This document shows, in pieces, positions 30,655-41,209 of a DNA stretch of 64,000 nt. The stretch is from Durusdinium trenchii (lineage: Eukaryota; Sar; Dinophyceae; Suessiales; Symbiodiniaceae), in the NCBI GenBank assembly GCA_963970005.1, contig CAXAMN010001225.1:521595-585594 (forward strand), written 5' to 3'. The notes beneath the pieces were generated by a model that saw only the letters and a program-made list of their open reading frames with translations, was not told the origin of the DNA and ran no database searches. The translations under genes and the position numbers were made by a program. The number at the start of each line of letters is the position of its first letter. Positions within the stretch are counted from its first letter, which is position 1.

Positions 30655-31910
30655 TTTCCAGGGAATGATCTGGCCCATATCAGAAACCCACACCTGGCGC
30701 ACTAGGCCAAAAGGACTTGAACATAGTACAGGAACATAGTATAATACAGTAACTATCTAACTCTTGACCAATGCCCTCTGTGACGCCCAAAACGCTCTGA
30801 ACGCTTGCCGGTTTCTTGGACCGTCGCTGGTTGACAGCTCCTGTCACAAATGGGAGAAGGGAACAGGGTAGATCATCTAGACTTGATGGCTACTGGCTAG
30901 TGAGCTGTTTTACCAAAGCACCGAACGAACCATGTTTGTCATGTCATGTTGCGTGACAGGTGGCCAGTCCCTGTCAACCTGTCACCTGTCAGCTGCGCAT
31001 GAAAAACAGTCCGACCCACTTAAAGGTCCACCGCCGGTCGCTGCAACGACCACAGCCGTAAAGGTCGACCGCCGGTCGCTGAGGCGCCCGGGCCCTGGGA
31101 ACGTAGTTGCCTCAAATAGCCGCACGGTGGGTGTCCAGCAAACGCTCTCTTGTGACTCAAGTGGTGAGGGGTGCAGAAAATTGAACCGCAAGTTGGACAC
31201 GTTTTTACCGTAAATTATGAACCTTTTTTTCCCCTCTTGGGCTTGGCAAACACCGCACGCTCAAGCATTCTTATCAACCATTATATGAACCTCTGGACCA
31301 AAATGTCCAGGTTGAGGGCCCTTCTCAGTCTGAAACACTGCTCGAGATCTCAAGTCATTTGAGAAGATCTAAGACTAGCGACGGACGGTGACGATCAGCA
31401 CGAGCCCGCTCGTCAGCACGTAAGGCGTCCGAGAATTCGTGCGAGACATGGGTGCGAGACATCGAAAACAGGCCAAACACTGCCAAACACTCCATGGGCT
31501 CGTGCTTTTTTATGTTTTTGTTGTTCTCCTCCATGTATGAGCCCAACCATCAACCATCCCAATTGGGATAGCAGTCCTGTGGCAGTGTTTGGGACAGGCC
31601 AAGCGGCCAACACGCCGCCCATTGGCCTGGCCATGTCGTCGAAGACTCGTCCCGGTGGATCCCGGTCCCAATCTGTGGGAAGAACATCACGACGGGATTC
31701 GTTGGAAGAACATCAACGGATCTGCCATAAAGAACGCTCTGACTTGAATGAATCTCTCAGAAAAAGAAAAATAAAAAACAAACCGGCTGGTTGCAAGGGA
31801 TCCGGGAGATCACGTCACGATCTATCCGGCCTGTTGTGCAGTAGCCCATGGGATTTTATGACTGTGTGGAAAATGACCCAAAAAGCACTCGACATCCCCA
31901 CGTCCTGCAG

Positions 31911-32287
31911 GTGCTGACACATCCCCTAGACCCAGTACCACCTGCTACTGTAGAGATAGAAGCCCCAGTCGCCCAACTACATCCGAACAATTCACAACAA
32001 ATGGCCCTTGGACATTTTGACGCACCCCATCTATTTGACGCTGCAGCTGTGGGAAGCTCTTCGTGCCCACCTTGGAGATCTGCTCCAAGAGCACGACCCA
32101 TGGCACCTGAACAACCCTTTTGGGTTGATCTCAAGACAGGTAGATCTGAATATGAACCTTTGATGCCCGTACCGACTTTTCTCTTCATGGAGAATGATTG
32201 CAACAAGAATGGTCTTGATGGAAAGAAAGCCCAGGTCATGCCGAGCAATTCCGTTGAATCCGTAAAGGTGCTTACAATCAAGCTGGG
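31911..32287 (+). CDS. Long exon, function unknown
   Basis: After CGTCCTGCAG|GTGCTG, open for 125 codons to AAGCTGGG|GCAAAG (GC donor). Includes ATVEIEAPVAQLHPNNSQQM, HFDAPHLFDAAAVGSSSCPP and PEQPFWVDLKTGRSEYEPLM. Codon use favours this frame over a 141-codon minus frame across the same DNA. It may be a piece of a retroelement polyprotein or of a host gene. No motif decides. A charged open frame precedes it (31630-31830, RRDSLEEHQRICHKERSDLN). Confidence 0.4.
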
Positions 32288-32908
32288 GCAAAGTTTGGTT
32301 AATTTAATTTGGTCTTCTCGAGATCGTGGAATTGGGGGTTGGTCCTGACAGTAAAGTATAAGTTCATGGCTTACTGACTCTCTTGTGATAAGCTAAAGCA
32401 TGCTAAATCACCCCCTGTGCAAATAGCACCAAATAACAATTTAATAGGCCTAGCGGGCCATGTGGAAAAATGACACCCCTCCTCTCTCTCTCTGTCTATC
32501 TCTCTCCTCTGGCTCGCTGTCTTCCAGCCATCTTCCAGCCACCTGTTTTATGCAACGATATAACTGATATAACTGCCCCCACAACTCTTCTGAAGCTCGG
32601 CTATCTTTTGGCCTAATACTTTCTCTACTGGTTTCAGTATGTGGCTTCGTCATCTGCCTTCAAGGGCAAGGACCCCTGTACTATCACCTGAAAGGTTGGC
32701 ATGTCATCTAGATCTAGATCTGATATTTATTTGCGCGTCATGTTATTTAATGGTTCTATATATATATATATACAGTACATAATTGGTGTCAGTTGCATCC
32801 TGCATATGTCCTGCCGTGTCCTTAGCCCCTTTATTAGTTGCAAATGGTGTGAACCCATGTAAATTAAATTTGGTGATCTTTTCTTGGACGAGCTTGGATC
32901 CTCCTCAC

Positions 32909-33001
32909 CCCAAAGGCTTCACCCCAACGCAGTTCTTCAACTCTCCAGGGCGACCAAGTCTCAAAGGCTAGTGGCTTAGTTCCCAAGAAGGTACTCTTGG
33001 T
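32909..33001 (-). CDS. Internal exon, function unknown
   Basis: Exactly 31 codons, phase 0, between TTGGGCAG|ACCAAG and TTTGGG|GTGAGG, a canonical donor. Encodes TKSTFLGTKPLAFETWSPWR VEELRWGEAFG. Coding composition. No family recognised. 32290-32900 holds an AT tract near 32758 and no gene. Confidence 0.5.
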
Positions 33002-33154
33002 CTGCCCAACTCGCCGAAGGGCTGGTTTTCCAAAACGGGTTGGTGGTTTCAACTCGTTCAATCATCCAAACTAAAGGTTGAACATCAAAATATCTGAAAC
33101 GATCACCCAGAAAATCACAGTCTGAGTCTGCCATGATGTAACCTCCATGATGTT

Positions 33155-33424
33155 TTGTGTCGCGGCATCAAGCACGACACGTCCGTCCCATCCAACGTGG
33201 TGTCCACCACGTCGGTGTCCATCCGTTGCCTCTTCGGAGGTCCGCGGAGACCTCGTGGACCTCAGGCTCTGGACGTAGCAGCCACTAGAGTCACTAGACT
33301 GCCTCTGGAAGACAGTGTCATTCTGGATATTCCCTATCTAAATCCAATGGCAATCGTCCATATGGAAGGGGGACAGGGGGGGAAGCCATCATCTTCCAAA
33401 ATCCTCGGCCGTGATGTCATGTGA
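33155..33424 (+). CDS. 89-codon ORF, possible exon
   Basis: RCLFGGPRRPRGPQALDVAA, TRVTRLPLEDSVILDIPYLN. The opposite strand (SPEVHEVSADLRRGNGWTPT) is also plausible. Strand undecided, no domain. Confidence 0.25.
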   Translation: MCRGIKHDTSVPSNVVSTTSVSIRCLFGGPRRPRGPQALDVAATRVTRLPLEDSVILDIPYLNPMAIVHMEGGQGGKPSSSKILGRDVM

Positions 33425-33617
33425 TTCTGCAGATTCAACGCCTGGGATGCACAGGAGACCCGTCTTCCAGCAAATTAATTTCAACATCTACTACTACCCT
33501 CCAACAGTTCGACATACCAGGGTGGCCATGGCCCGACTGCATGGCATGTGGCCAGTGTGATCCTTATTGCCCAGCTCGATGCGGATTCGGTTCTACCGCG
33601 TGACATCAGTCAAGCTC

Positions 33618-33749
33618 TCACAAAAGTCCCGCTCCAACAACATCACCACAAAAAATCCATGGAAACTCCAGCTCACGGAGCTTTTGGGTATGTGCATCGT
33701 GCATTTCTCGTGCCATGAACTCCCTTGGGTGATGCACATCGCTCCAAAC
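33618..33749 (-). CDS. Probable C-terminal exon, function unknown
   Basis: After TTGGCGCAGAG|GTTTGG at phase 0: VWSDVHHPREFMAREMHDAH, TQKLRELEFPWIFCGDVVGA, ending GLL and TGA. Coding-type codons. No family recognised. 33960-34260 shows nothing. Confidence 0.4.
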   Translation of the reverse strand, partial: VWSDVHHPREFMAREMHDAHTQKLRELEFPWIFCGDVVGAGLL

Positions 33750-34310
33750 CTCTGCGCCAAAAAGAGCCGTCGGAACACACGAAGCGCCGTGGGCACAGCC
33801 ACGACTGCCGGAGCACCTTGATGCCCGCCGCTCCGCCTGTGCAAGCAGGACCCAGGAACAACGGTCTGGGGAACGGTCCACTCTCATACGATCCCGTGCC
33901 AACGGGACTGTGCATAGTCTTACAATATGACCTTGATCTCTCAATGAGGGATCAATCATTTCACAAACAGGAATAGTGCAAGCAAGTTAAGTTGCCCAGG
34001 AAAAGAGCAAGTCCATGTAAATGCACGGTGGTGCATTGTTTCAAAGCGTCCTTTGTCATGGCTTCTCCGTTTCAGTCACCGACGCGCCTGCGACACCCTG
34101 GGCTCAGACATCCGACGTCTGCGTCCATTTGTCTCCTCCTGTGATCGCATCAACATCATCAAATTAAAATAGTTGATGTAGCCAGGTTGCCAGCAGCTTC
34201 CAGAACCTCTAAAGAACATTAAAACTAGACGACGAGTGGCCCGAAAGCATTTTTCATCACGTAGGAAGTCAGAGTGTGAGTTATCTGTTAAGTGTTCAGT
34301 GTAGTGTTTA

Positions 34311-34437
34311 AGTCGAGTGAGTTGAGGTAGTGCGAGGGTCTCTGTGTGTGTATCTATGTCCGTGTGTATATGAGTCTGTGTATGTGTGTGTGTGTGTTCG
34401 AGTAAGTTGAGGCAGTGCGTGGGTCTCTGTGTGTGTC
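34311..34437 (+). repeat. Duplicated 40-bp GT-rich unit
   Basis: CGAGTGAGTTGAGGTAGTGC GAGGGTCTCTGTGTGTGT at 34313 recurs at 34400 (CGAGTAAGTTGAGGCAGTGC...) with (GT)n between. It forms the left margin of the satellite block. Confidence 0.6.
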
Positions 34438-34510
34438 AACCTCTCAAGAGAGCCGGGTGGTCGGGAGACATGACTCAGCTGAGATGACTCAGCCGCGAGA
34501 GATGACTCAT

Positions 34511-34925
34511 CCGCGTACTAAAGTTGTACTACAAAGTCGCCAGTTCCCAGCTTCCAGCTCCCCAGATACTCCGCGTACTACAGTGGTACTACAAAGTCGC
34601 CAGTTCTCATCTTCCAGCTCCCCAATACTCCGCTAACTAAAGTTGTACTACAACTTCGCCAGTTCTCATCTTCCAGCTCCCCAGATACTCCGCGTACTAA
34701 AGTTGTACTACAAAGTCGCCAGTTCTCAGCTTCCAGTTCCACAGATTGCTCCGCGTACTGAAGTTGTACTAGACCGTCGCGAGTTCTCAGCTTCCAGCTC
34801 CACAGATTGCTCCGCGTACTAAAGTTGTACTGCAAAGTCGCCAGTTCTCATCTTCCAGCTCCCCAGATACTCCGCGTACTAAAGTGGCACTAGAAAGTCG
34901 CCAGTGCCTGCATTTCGCGCACTCA
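34511..34925 (+). repeat. 60-bp minisatellite, seven copies
   Basis: A unit starting CCGCGTACTAAAGTTGTACT and continuing ACAAAGTCGCCAGTTCTCAG CTTCCAGCTCCCCAGATACT occurs at 34511, 34571, 34630, 34690, 34751, 34812 and 34872, with spacing 59-61. Copies differ by a few substitutions and small indels. GTAC...GTAC within each unit can fold. No start codon or conserved frame. Confidence 0.85.
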
Positions 34926-35370
34926 ACACGTACGATCCGCAGAGGGTTGCGCGCGCATAGACCCTGCATTTCGCGCGCTCGACACGCGCGATCTCCGCAG
35001 AGGGTTGCGCGCGGACCGCCCCAATCGCACTCTCGCCTGCATTTCGCGCACTCGACACGCGCGATCTCCGCAGAGCGTTGCGCGCGCACAGACGCAGTCG
35101 CACTCTCGCCTGCATTTCGCGCACTCGACACGCACGATCTCCGCAGAGGGTTGCGCGCGGACCGACCAAATCGCACTCTCGCCTGCATTTCGCGCACTCG
35201 ACACGCACGATCTCCGCAGAGGGTTGCGCGCGGACCGGACAAATCGCACTCTCGCCTGCATTTCGCGCACTCAACACGCACGATCTCCGCAGAGGGTTCG
35301 CACATGCGACACATCGCACTCTCGCCTGCAATTCGCGCACTTGACACGCACGATCTCCGCAAAGGGTCGC
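34907..35370 (+). repeat. 73-bp minisatellite, seven copies
   Basis: A unit with GCCTGCATTTCGCGCACTCG ACACGCACGATCTCCGCAGA GGGTTGCGCGCGGACC has copies anchored at 34911, 34967, 35040, 35113, 35186, 35259 and 35329. The four central intervals are exactly 73 nt. It is extremely CpG-rich (CGCGCG). Open frames on both strands (203 and 196 codons) are a by-product of the repeat and are not called as genes. Confidence 0.85.
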
Positions 35371-35397
35371 ATTTTCGGTTGACGCTGTTCGGTCGCA

Positions 35398-35605
35398 CTT
35401 GGATACTTACACTTGCATTACACTTGCATACTTACCCTTGGATGCTTTTTACCCTTACACTGGGATACGTATAGACGTGTATGTGTTCAAGTGTCAGTGT
35501 GGAAGCGCCAGTGTTCAAGTGTAAGTGTAGAAATGTCAGTGTTTCGTGCAAGTGTGGAAGTGTCAGTGTGTAAGTGTAAGTGTCGAAGTGTCAGTGTTCA
35601 AGGGA
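35398..35605 (+). repeat. Short-period GTGT-AAGTGT repeats
   Basis: CACTTGCATACTTACA variants, then GTGTCAGTGTGGAAGC and TTCAAGTGTAAGTGT units of about 12-30 nt. Right margin of the satellite block. Confidence 0.6.
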
Positions 35606-35870
35606 TTTTCCGGAAGAACCCTTCGCAATGCATACGCTGTCTCTCCAGAAAAGTTGTGTCTTTTGTTTTGGAGGCGCCCCATGCCTTTTCAGTTGTATAG
35701 GGCCCACGAAAGTGTAGGTTCCTGAACGTTCCTGATACACATTGTGTAATGAATAAACAGATGTACATATAACTGTATATATTTATGTCCATTATCCATG
35801 ATGATATTAATACATAAACATAGCCGCTGCGTTCAAAGACCTGCCAAAAACAAACGTGCCTGAAACGTAC

Positions 35871-35958
35871 CTGCTGAGGGTCTCGACCGTTCATGTCTCT
35901 GGGGCAAACCTTCTACCCTCCGCACCTGTGGCTGCGCCAGGGCCTCTAAAACCGACAT
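35871..35958 (-). CDS. Probable first exon, function unknown
   Basis: ATG then MSVLEALAQPQVRRVEGLPQ RHERSRPSA, ending TCAGCAG|GTACGT, a canonical GT donor at phase 1. The helix-forming N-terminus is not a signal peptide. Downstream exons on the minus strand would lie below 35800 and were not found, because the satellite block begins there. Confidence 0.4.
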
Positions 35959-35991
35959 CAGGCCAAAGCAAACCGACTACAAAGTGACTCA

Positions 35992-36177
35992 ATGGGCGGT
36001 TTTTCAGAATCAAACCATTTGCGGTTGATTTTCCTTGTCAAAGAGGTGATCCCTCACGAGGAGGATGCGTGCGTGCTGCTGGTGTGCATGTTGCATTCAC
36101 TTGTTGTCTGCACAAGGGAAATTGTTTCACAAGGGAAATTGTTCACGCAGCAACAAATCGAAGGTTATGTTCCGTAG
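35992..36177 (+). CDS. 61-codon ORF, possible exon
   Basis: FLVKEVIPHEEDACVLLVCM, LHSLVVCTREIVSQGKLFTQ, ending in TAG. Contains a hydrophobic stretch. It includes a direct repeat CAAGGGAAATTGTT (two copies). 36180-36600 shows nothing. Confidence 0.25.
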   Translation: MGGFSESNHLRLIFLVKEVIPHEEDACVLLVCMLHSLVVCTREIVSQGKLFTQQQIEGYVP

Positions 36178-36607
36178 TCCTAGGGCGCACGTGTTCCTCC
36201 AAGTGTCAATCATGATGATTCGGCTGACATGATCATGATCATAGCACCCCTACAATCAATCATTGCATATCATTGCCCACATGATTTCTTGGCAACGCAT
36301 AACCGGCCCAAACGGCGTCAGGACGCTTTATATTGCAAGTCAATTGCAGTCTAAACTGAAGGGAAAATGCAAAAATCATCAACAATTGAATGGTTGATAA
36401 GTTCCACGCAAACCAAAAAATACAGCCGTGAAATCACTGAAGATCGTGGTCCAAGAAGCAAACCCTATGCACACAAGCCAGCAATGGCATGAAATAGGTT
36501 AGATTGATGCCCAAGTGCACCCAGTTGTCATCTACAGCCCATGAAATCCATCACCGTCACCGGACAACGCTGCTCCTTTTGTTTTCGACGCCTAAGATTC
36601 ATGACAC

Positions 36608-36737
36608 TCAGACCTCGTCATCGTTCAGCAACATGTTTGGAATGCCATCCTCATAGGTGCCACAGGACTCTTTGCGCGCAGGAACCCCGCATACAAATTC
36701 ATTTTCAAATTCCAAACATGTACACTTCGAACCACTC
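36608..36737 (-). CDS. Probable C-terminal exon, Cys-containing
   Basis: After CATGTTGTTGCAG|G: SGSKCTCLEFENEFVCGVPA, RKESCGTYEDGIPNMLLNDD EV then TGA. Four Cys in 25 residues. The frame also extends upstream (VAVWVTLRVWRVGGRAGKIS), so the exon could be longer. No family recognised. Confidence 0.4.
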
Positions 36738-37059
36738 CTGCAACAACATGAAAGTGGAGAATGGCCACCGGGGAACTTCCATTGAACAAGAGTTGGAAGG
36801 CGTTTGGGCCCCAAGGGGGAAATCTTCCCAGCCCTTCCCCCCACTCTCCAAACGCGCAGTGTCACCCAAACGGCAACGGATACAACGGCACCGTCGTTAG
36901 AAGTGAGGCGCATCAACCTCCTAAGACCAAGAAATGCCGAAGCAAATGTATGCAAACCTGAGAAGGGGAAAGGAAAACCAGGAGGAAGACGCAGGTGACG
37001 GAGACGCGTTGGTTAGGAAAGCTTTCTTCGGTAACAGATGCAAACCAACAGAAGCCACG

Positions 37060-37577
37060 ACAACAAAGGCTGGTCAGTCAGTCCCCATCGGAAACGCGGC
37101 AAGGCCATCGTCCCCAAGCAAGACCTCCCAGAATTGAGAGGTGCATTTCTCTTGCTTCAGTATATGTCAATACAAGGCTGAAAGCAGTGGTCTTGGTGAC
37201 TGGTACAAGGCAATAGATAGATAGATAGATAGACAGATAGATAGATAGACAGACAAACAGACAGACAGATAGACAAATAGATAGATAGATAGATCGATCG
37301 ATCGACCGACAGACAAACAGACAAACAAATAGATAGATAGATAGATATATATAGATAGAAAGCCTTTTTTCAGCCATGCTCAGGTCGGACAACCTTCACT
37401 GCTGTGGTGGATGTGGTTGCCCAAGCCCCTGGTCTTCCTTTTGGGTTTAGGAGGCTTCCTCGCAGGCACCACGACAAAGGCTGCAGCTGGTCAATCCCAT
37501 CGGAAAGCGGCAAGGTCAGCCTCCCCGAGGAAGACCTCCCAGGAGGTCAACGGTACATTTCTCTGCGCTAGTATTTG
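37060..37577 (+). repeat. Duplicated 100-bp segment flanking a GATA microsatellite
   Basis: ACAACAAAGGCTGGTCAGTC...GAAACGCGGCAAGGCCATCG...AAGACCTCCCAG at 37063-37132 recurs at 37471-37541 (ACGACAAAGGCTGCAGCTGG...GAAAGCGGCAAGGTCAGCCT...AAGACCTCCCAG). GAGGTGCATTTCTCTTGCTTCAGTAT (37138) matches GGTACATTTCTCTGCGCTAGTAT (37550). The plus frames through both copies resemble each other (TTKAGQSVPIGNAARPSSPS; TTKAAAGQSHRKAARSASPR), so an exon may have been duplicated. Confidence 0.6.
37213..37357 (+). repeat. (GATA/GACA)n microsatellite
   Basis: 145 bp of AGAT, AGAC, AAAC and GATC tetramers. Confidence 0.9.
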
Positions 37578-38590
37578 GGCCGCTGTCCGCTGCCATCATC
37601 GGCTCATAGCCCCGGTAATAGCCTCCAAACACCGGGTCACCGGGGCGACGAACACCAGAATGCAGGAAATAGCGTGATGCAAGAAATGCTGTTCACTTTC
37701 GTGGTCCGTCTGCCGTCCCGCTAACCATTTTTTGTGGTATTACCGGGCGGGGCCCGGGTAGGTCGTAGAACGTATGAACCGCTCCAAGTGGAGAAGACAC
37801 TCCAGTAGACGATGCAGGTGGGAGCGGGTGCCAAAATCTGTATAGCTTAGGTCCGCAAGTGACTGATACGAGGCACGTTCTATATATATAGACGGTGACA
37901 GTATTTTCAAGGTACATGGCGGTGAGAGAGGGCTATAGATGGCGTTCTGGGCAAGTGGGTTCCAAATGAGCGCGGGCAATAGTAGATGAAGCCGGTGACT
38001 AAAAGAGCAAGCTCTCAGAGCCATGTACTAAAAATCGTCCCGGTTCACCAAAACGGCTGCGTTAGGTATCTTTTTCTTGTCTTCTCCCGTCTTCCCGAGT
38101 AAGCTTCTCTGTACTGGACTGGATATTGCAACCGGCCTCTGCTTTCAAATGTCAGTAAAGGGTTAGAAGATACAACAGCTTGGTTACTACTTTTTCCTGT
38201 CTGAGCCTAGAAATTCCTTTTAAACAAGTGCAGCAGAACGAGCAAAAGTAGATGGCATCTCGACGTCGATTTTTGGACCACTCACCGCCAAGTACTCTCA
38301 AACTAGAGTAAATATGTACATAGTTCAACGGTGCTCAGCAAGCTGCTGCAACTCTTCCTGGTGGGGCCACCTTCACTGCTGTGGTGGATATGGTTGCACA
38401 AGGCCCCGTCTTCCTTTTGAGTTTCTACTTGGACTGCATTTGGCTCTTGGTATTGGTTCATTATCCGCGGCATATTTCTGCCATGTTGAAACCTCAAAAC
38501 AAGGTATTGAAGCTGAAGGCAGTGGTCTCGGGAAAGCATAGCACTCGTCTCAGCAAGTGACTGGTACGAGGCATGTTCTTTCAATGGGTG
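37390..38590 (+). repeat. Second pair of diverged duplicates
   Basis: ACCTTCACTGCTGTGGTGGA TGTGGTTGC...GTCTTCCTTTTGGGTTT at 37391-37447 recurs at 38365-38420. GCAAGTGACTGATACGAGGC ACGTTCT at 37855-37881 recurs at 38557-38583. GCTGAAAGCAGTGGTCTTGG (37178) matches GCTGAAGGCAGTGGTCTCGG (38511). Order differs between copies, so more than one event is needed. 38590-39010 holds no gene. Confidence 0.55.
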
Positions 38591-39011
38591 CATATGTACA
38601 ATGTCACACAACTCTTTCAACCATGTTCACATGTCAATAGACTGCCTTTGGACTAGCCATGTGTACTACTCTCGAGTAGTAAGGATGTTCGTGATGCGTC
38701 ACCTCGTCACCTTGCATCTTTTGCATAGCCAAGCCATCAAAAAACACTTTCTCGGCCACCCCTAAAGCACCAGCAGGCTAAGGTATTTTGCATCCTTTTC
38801 TCCTTCATCTCCCCCCCACACCTCCTAACAACGAACTTTGTTCGCAGCACTAACTTCAGCCTAGCCTATCGGCTGGCTTTCGTAATTAATGTCGATAAGT
38901 TGTCTGTTAGTTTTGTTACAGTGATTCTTACTACGTTCCCTGAAGCCAGGCCCATTGCAAGTAAACCCATACAATCCCTTACAGCAATTGCAACCAGGTG
39001 ATCAATTAGGA

Positions 39012-39185
39012 TCACTTTTCTGCCTCCGCAAATGCGGCTTCTGCCAAGCGCACCGCTGAGAGCGGGACGTTCACCGGGAAGACTCGGCCAGATTCGGGAC
39101 CTTCTTTCACGCACACGGAAAGCATGAGGAACTCCATTGGCCAAGAACCGCGAAAGCACATGAGGAAATCTTGCATCATCTGCCG
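39012..39185 (-). CDS. Probable C-terminal exon, function unknown
   Basis: After GGTCCTCAG|CGGCAG at phase 0: RQMMQDFLMCFRGSWPMEFL, MLSVCVKEGPESGRVFPVNV, PLSAVRLAEAAFAEAEK then TGA. Strong coding composition. No family recognised. Exons at 40322 and 41210 are on the same strand, but the phases do not connect directly. Confidence 0.5.
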   Translation of the reverse strand, partial: RQMMQDFLMCFRGSWPMEFLMLSVCVKEGPESGRVFPVNVPLSAVRLAEAAFAEAEK

Positions 39186-39220
39186 CTGAGGACCACACAA
39201 ATCAGCTGACCCTCAATGAG

Positions 39221-39298
39221 GTCCAGATCGAAAAGGATCGTCTGCGTGCGCATCTAGCTGTCGTGTTTTACAAGTCGATGACATCAACTGCACAATGA
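39221..39298 (+). CDS. Candidate exon, function unknown
   Basis: After CTCAATGAG|GTCCAG: VQIEKDRLRAHLAVVFYKSM TSTAQ then TGA. Short but with protein-like composition. Confidence 0.3.
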   Translation, partial: VQIEKDRLRAHLAVVFYKSMTSTAQ

Positions 39299-39379
39299 TT
39301 TCAAGATATTTCAAGCATGGATTCAAGCACATCTATAATATACTTATTGCATACTTATTGCAAACCACGCCACGTGCAG

Positions 39380-39529
39380 CGCTTTCAGGAACTCTTCATC
39401 GCTCTCCTCAACAATGCGGTGCGATGTCGAAAAAATGTCGCACCAAAAGACCTACAGTTACATCGCAAGTTGCTTCTTGGAACATTTGGAGGCTGCTTGA
39501 TAAAGGAACAAGATTCACCATTTTTATAG
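39380..39529 (+). CDS. Candidate C-terminal exon, function unknown
   Basis: After CACGTGCAG|CGCTTT at phase 0: RFQELFIALLNNAVRCRKNV, APKDLQLHRKLLLGTFGGCL IKEQDSPFL then TAG. Amphipathic helices likely. Might share a gene with 39221, though that frame reads into a stop. Confidence 0.35.
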   Translation, partial: RFQELFIALLNNAVRCRKNVAPKDLQLHRKLLLGTFGGCLIKEQDSPFL

Positions 39530-39556
39530 TGGCATAATACTCTAGACTCTAGAAGT

Positions 39557-39697
39557 ATGCTGCTTGTACATCTAACTGTGGCCCAGCGAGATGCTGATGC
39601 GGGGCTCCCCACAGGCGAGGCCGGTAAGGCCTCTGGCAAAGAGGGGAGTGCGCCGAGCCTGGGCGAAAGCAGTGCATTTGGCCCAGTGAGTTCATGA
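39557..39697 (+). CDS. 46-codon ORF, candidate exon
   Basis: ATG then MLLVHLTVAQRDADAGLPTG, EAGKASGKEGSAPSLGESSA FGPVSS and TGA. Gly/Ser/Ala-rich with good codon bias. No domain. Confidence 0.25.
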   Translation: MLLVHLTVAQRDADAGLPTGEAGKASGKEGSAPSLGESSAFGPVSS

Positions 39698-40123
39698 GCA
39701 AATAGGATGGTCCTTGCTTGTCCCGGTGTCTGGAGAAAAACAAAAGGTATAGGTTATAGGTACGTATGGTTTGGTATAGTATGCGGCTTGCATGTCAAAA
39801 TGGATTAATGTACACACATGTGCCCACACAATGATTGAATCTGTTTCTATGGGCTAGGCCCAAGCAACATTTAGATAATAGCTCGTCCAAACCGGACTTC
39901 TCAAGACATGCAATGATGTCTCCCAGGATGTCTGATTGTATATACTATCCTGCCACTCTATCGCGTACACCTACTTGCGGCAAACTGTGGACTCCTCTCT
40001 GCAGGTATAGTTCTGGGGAGTGGCATTCGATGGACTTGTCTTCGACTGGAGAACCTCACAAAGCTCATGCGCCTCATAAAACCTTTTGTATCTAGACTCT
40101 ATTGTAATCTATAGTCTAGTTGT

Positions 40124-40202
40124 ATAATATATATATATATATTTATTTATGATGAACATCTTCTGTAACAATTAATATCAATATGTATATATATATATAT
40201 AT
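40124..40202. repeat. AT microsatellites
   Basis: Two (AT)n tracts separated by about 45 bp of AT-rich DNA. 39700-40320 otherwise has nothing. Confidence 0.8.
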
Positions 40203-40321
40203 CAATTGATTAAATATAAAGTATATATAACAACACGTCCCAAGCACGATGGAGTGTGTTTATCAAGCCAGGGTTCCCCTGATTGGAGGTCCAAGGTCAG
40301 AAAACCCGTCTTTCTGTCAGC

Positions 40322-40517
40322 CCGGGTCATTCCCGATAGCGTGGCATTGGGCGGCCCACTTCTCAACATGTTCGATCTTCGGACATTCCCGAATCTCTGC
40401 GAGCGCCTGGCCGGTGTGTCCACGATCGCCCGCGCATGCGGCCAGGGACGACCGGAACGCACAGTTGGCCAAGGAAAATGATTGCATCGCTTCATGCCGG
40501 AGATTGGGGATGGATGT
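40322..40517 (-). CDS. Internal exon, function unknown
   Basis: 65 codons plus one base between TTGGCACAAG|ACATCC and GACCCGG|GCTGAC (GC donor). Encodes TSIPNLRHEAMQSFSLANCA, FRSSLAACAGDRGHTGQALA and EIRECPKIEHVEKWAAQCHA. The helix pairs with G-x-T-x-x-A-L spacing look vaguely like helical-repeat proteins (PPR/TPR-like: a degenerate 'A-C-A-x-x-G-x-x-x-x-A-L-x-x' pattern is present), which would fit an organellar RNA-binding protein. That reading is an inference from one unit. High coding bias makes the exon itself credible. Confidence 0.55.
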
Positions 40518-41209
40518 CTTGTGCCAACAACCCCATCATGGACAAGGCGTGGATTCCTTTCCACCTGGCGCGGATATATTTGGAACTAATAGGTTCTCTC
40601 TTTTGAGTCAGGCGAGTGTCTGGGTGCTGATCTGTATGGCGGATGAGCTCTGCAGGTCCATCCTTGTGGTTCCCCTGAACTACAAGTCGACTTGACCCAT
40701 TTACACTGCTTCGAGATGCTACGAGTATCAATTTAGACCGAGACCCATGTCAGCACACTTTTACAGGCAAGTGTCCAGCCCTGTTTCGGCGACACCTTCA
40801 GCAGTGCACCGTACTCCAGCTTTGGGATCATTGCACTGACAAAGCTTTGCTCATAGGGTGTCTCCTGCACAAACTTTCAAGGCAGTGAACGACAAGACCC
40901 ACGTGTTCAAAGAGTTCACTCACATTAGGTTTCTGTACTGACATTTTTTGTGAGGTGTACTTGGAGCAAATATCCAAAGGCCGGCGACAAACAAAAGAAT
41001 AGAAGGATGTTCAACCGTCAGCCCTCAAACCCACCTTTGCACACCACATATTTAGATGTGGTCAATCATGGTCAATCCAACAAGCCATTTAGATGTGCTC
41101 TCAGGCCACCCATGCCTAGAGAGTGCTTGCCAGACCGTCCGGCCGGTGGATTCCAGCCGTAACCCGAAGGACCCGAAATCGAAGACCTGAGCTTGGGGAC
41201 TTTGGTGCT

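Noticed and set aside
31856-32281. 141-codon minus-strand ORF
   Set aside because: It overlaps the plus-strand exon at 31911-32287, which has better codon use and matching splice sites.
34787-35474. Overlapping 100-203-codon ORFs on both strands
   Set aside because: They arise from the 73-bp GC-rich minisatellite, whose period is not a multiple of three. All frames are open by repetition.
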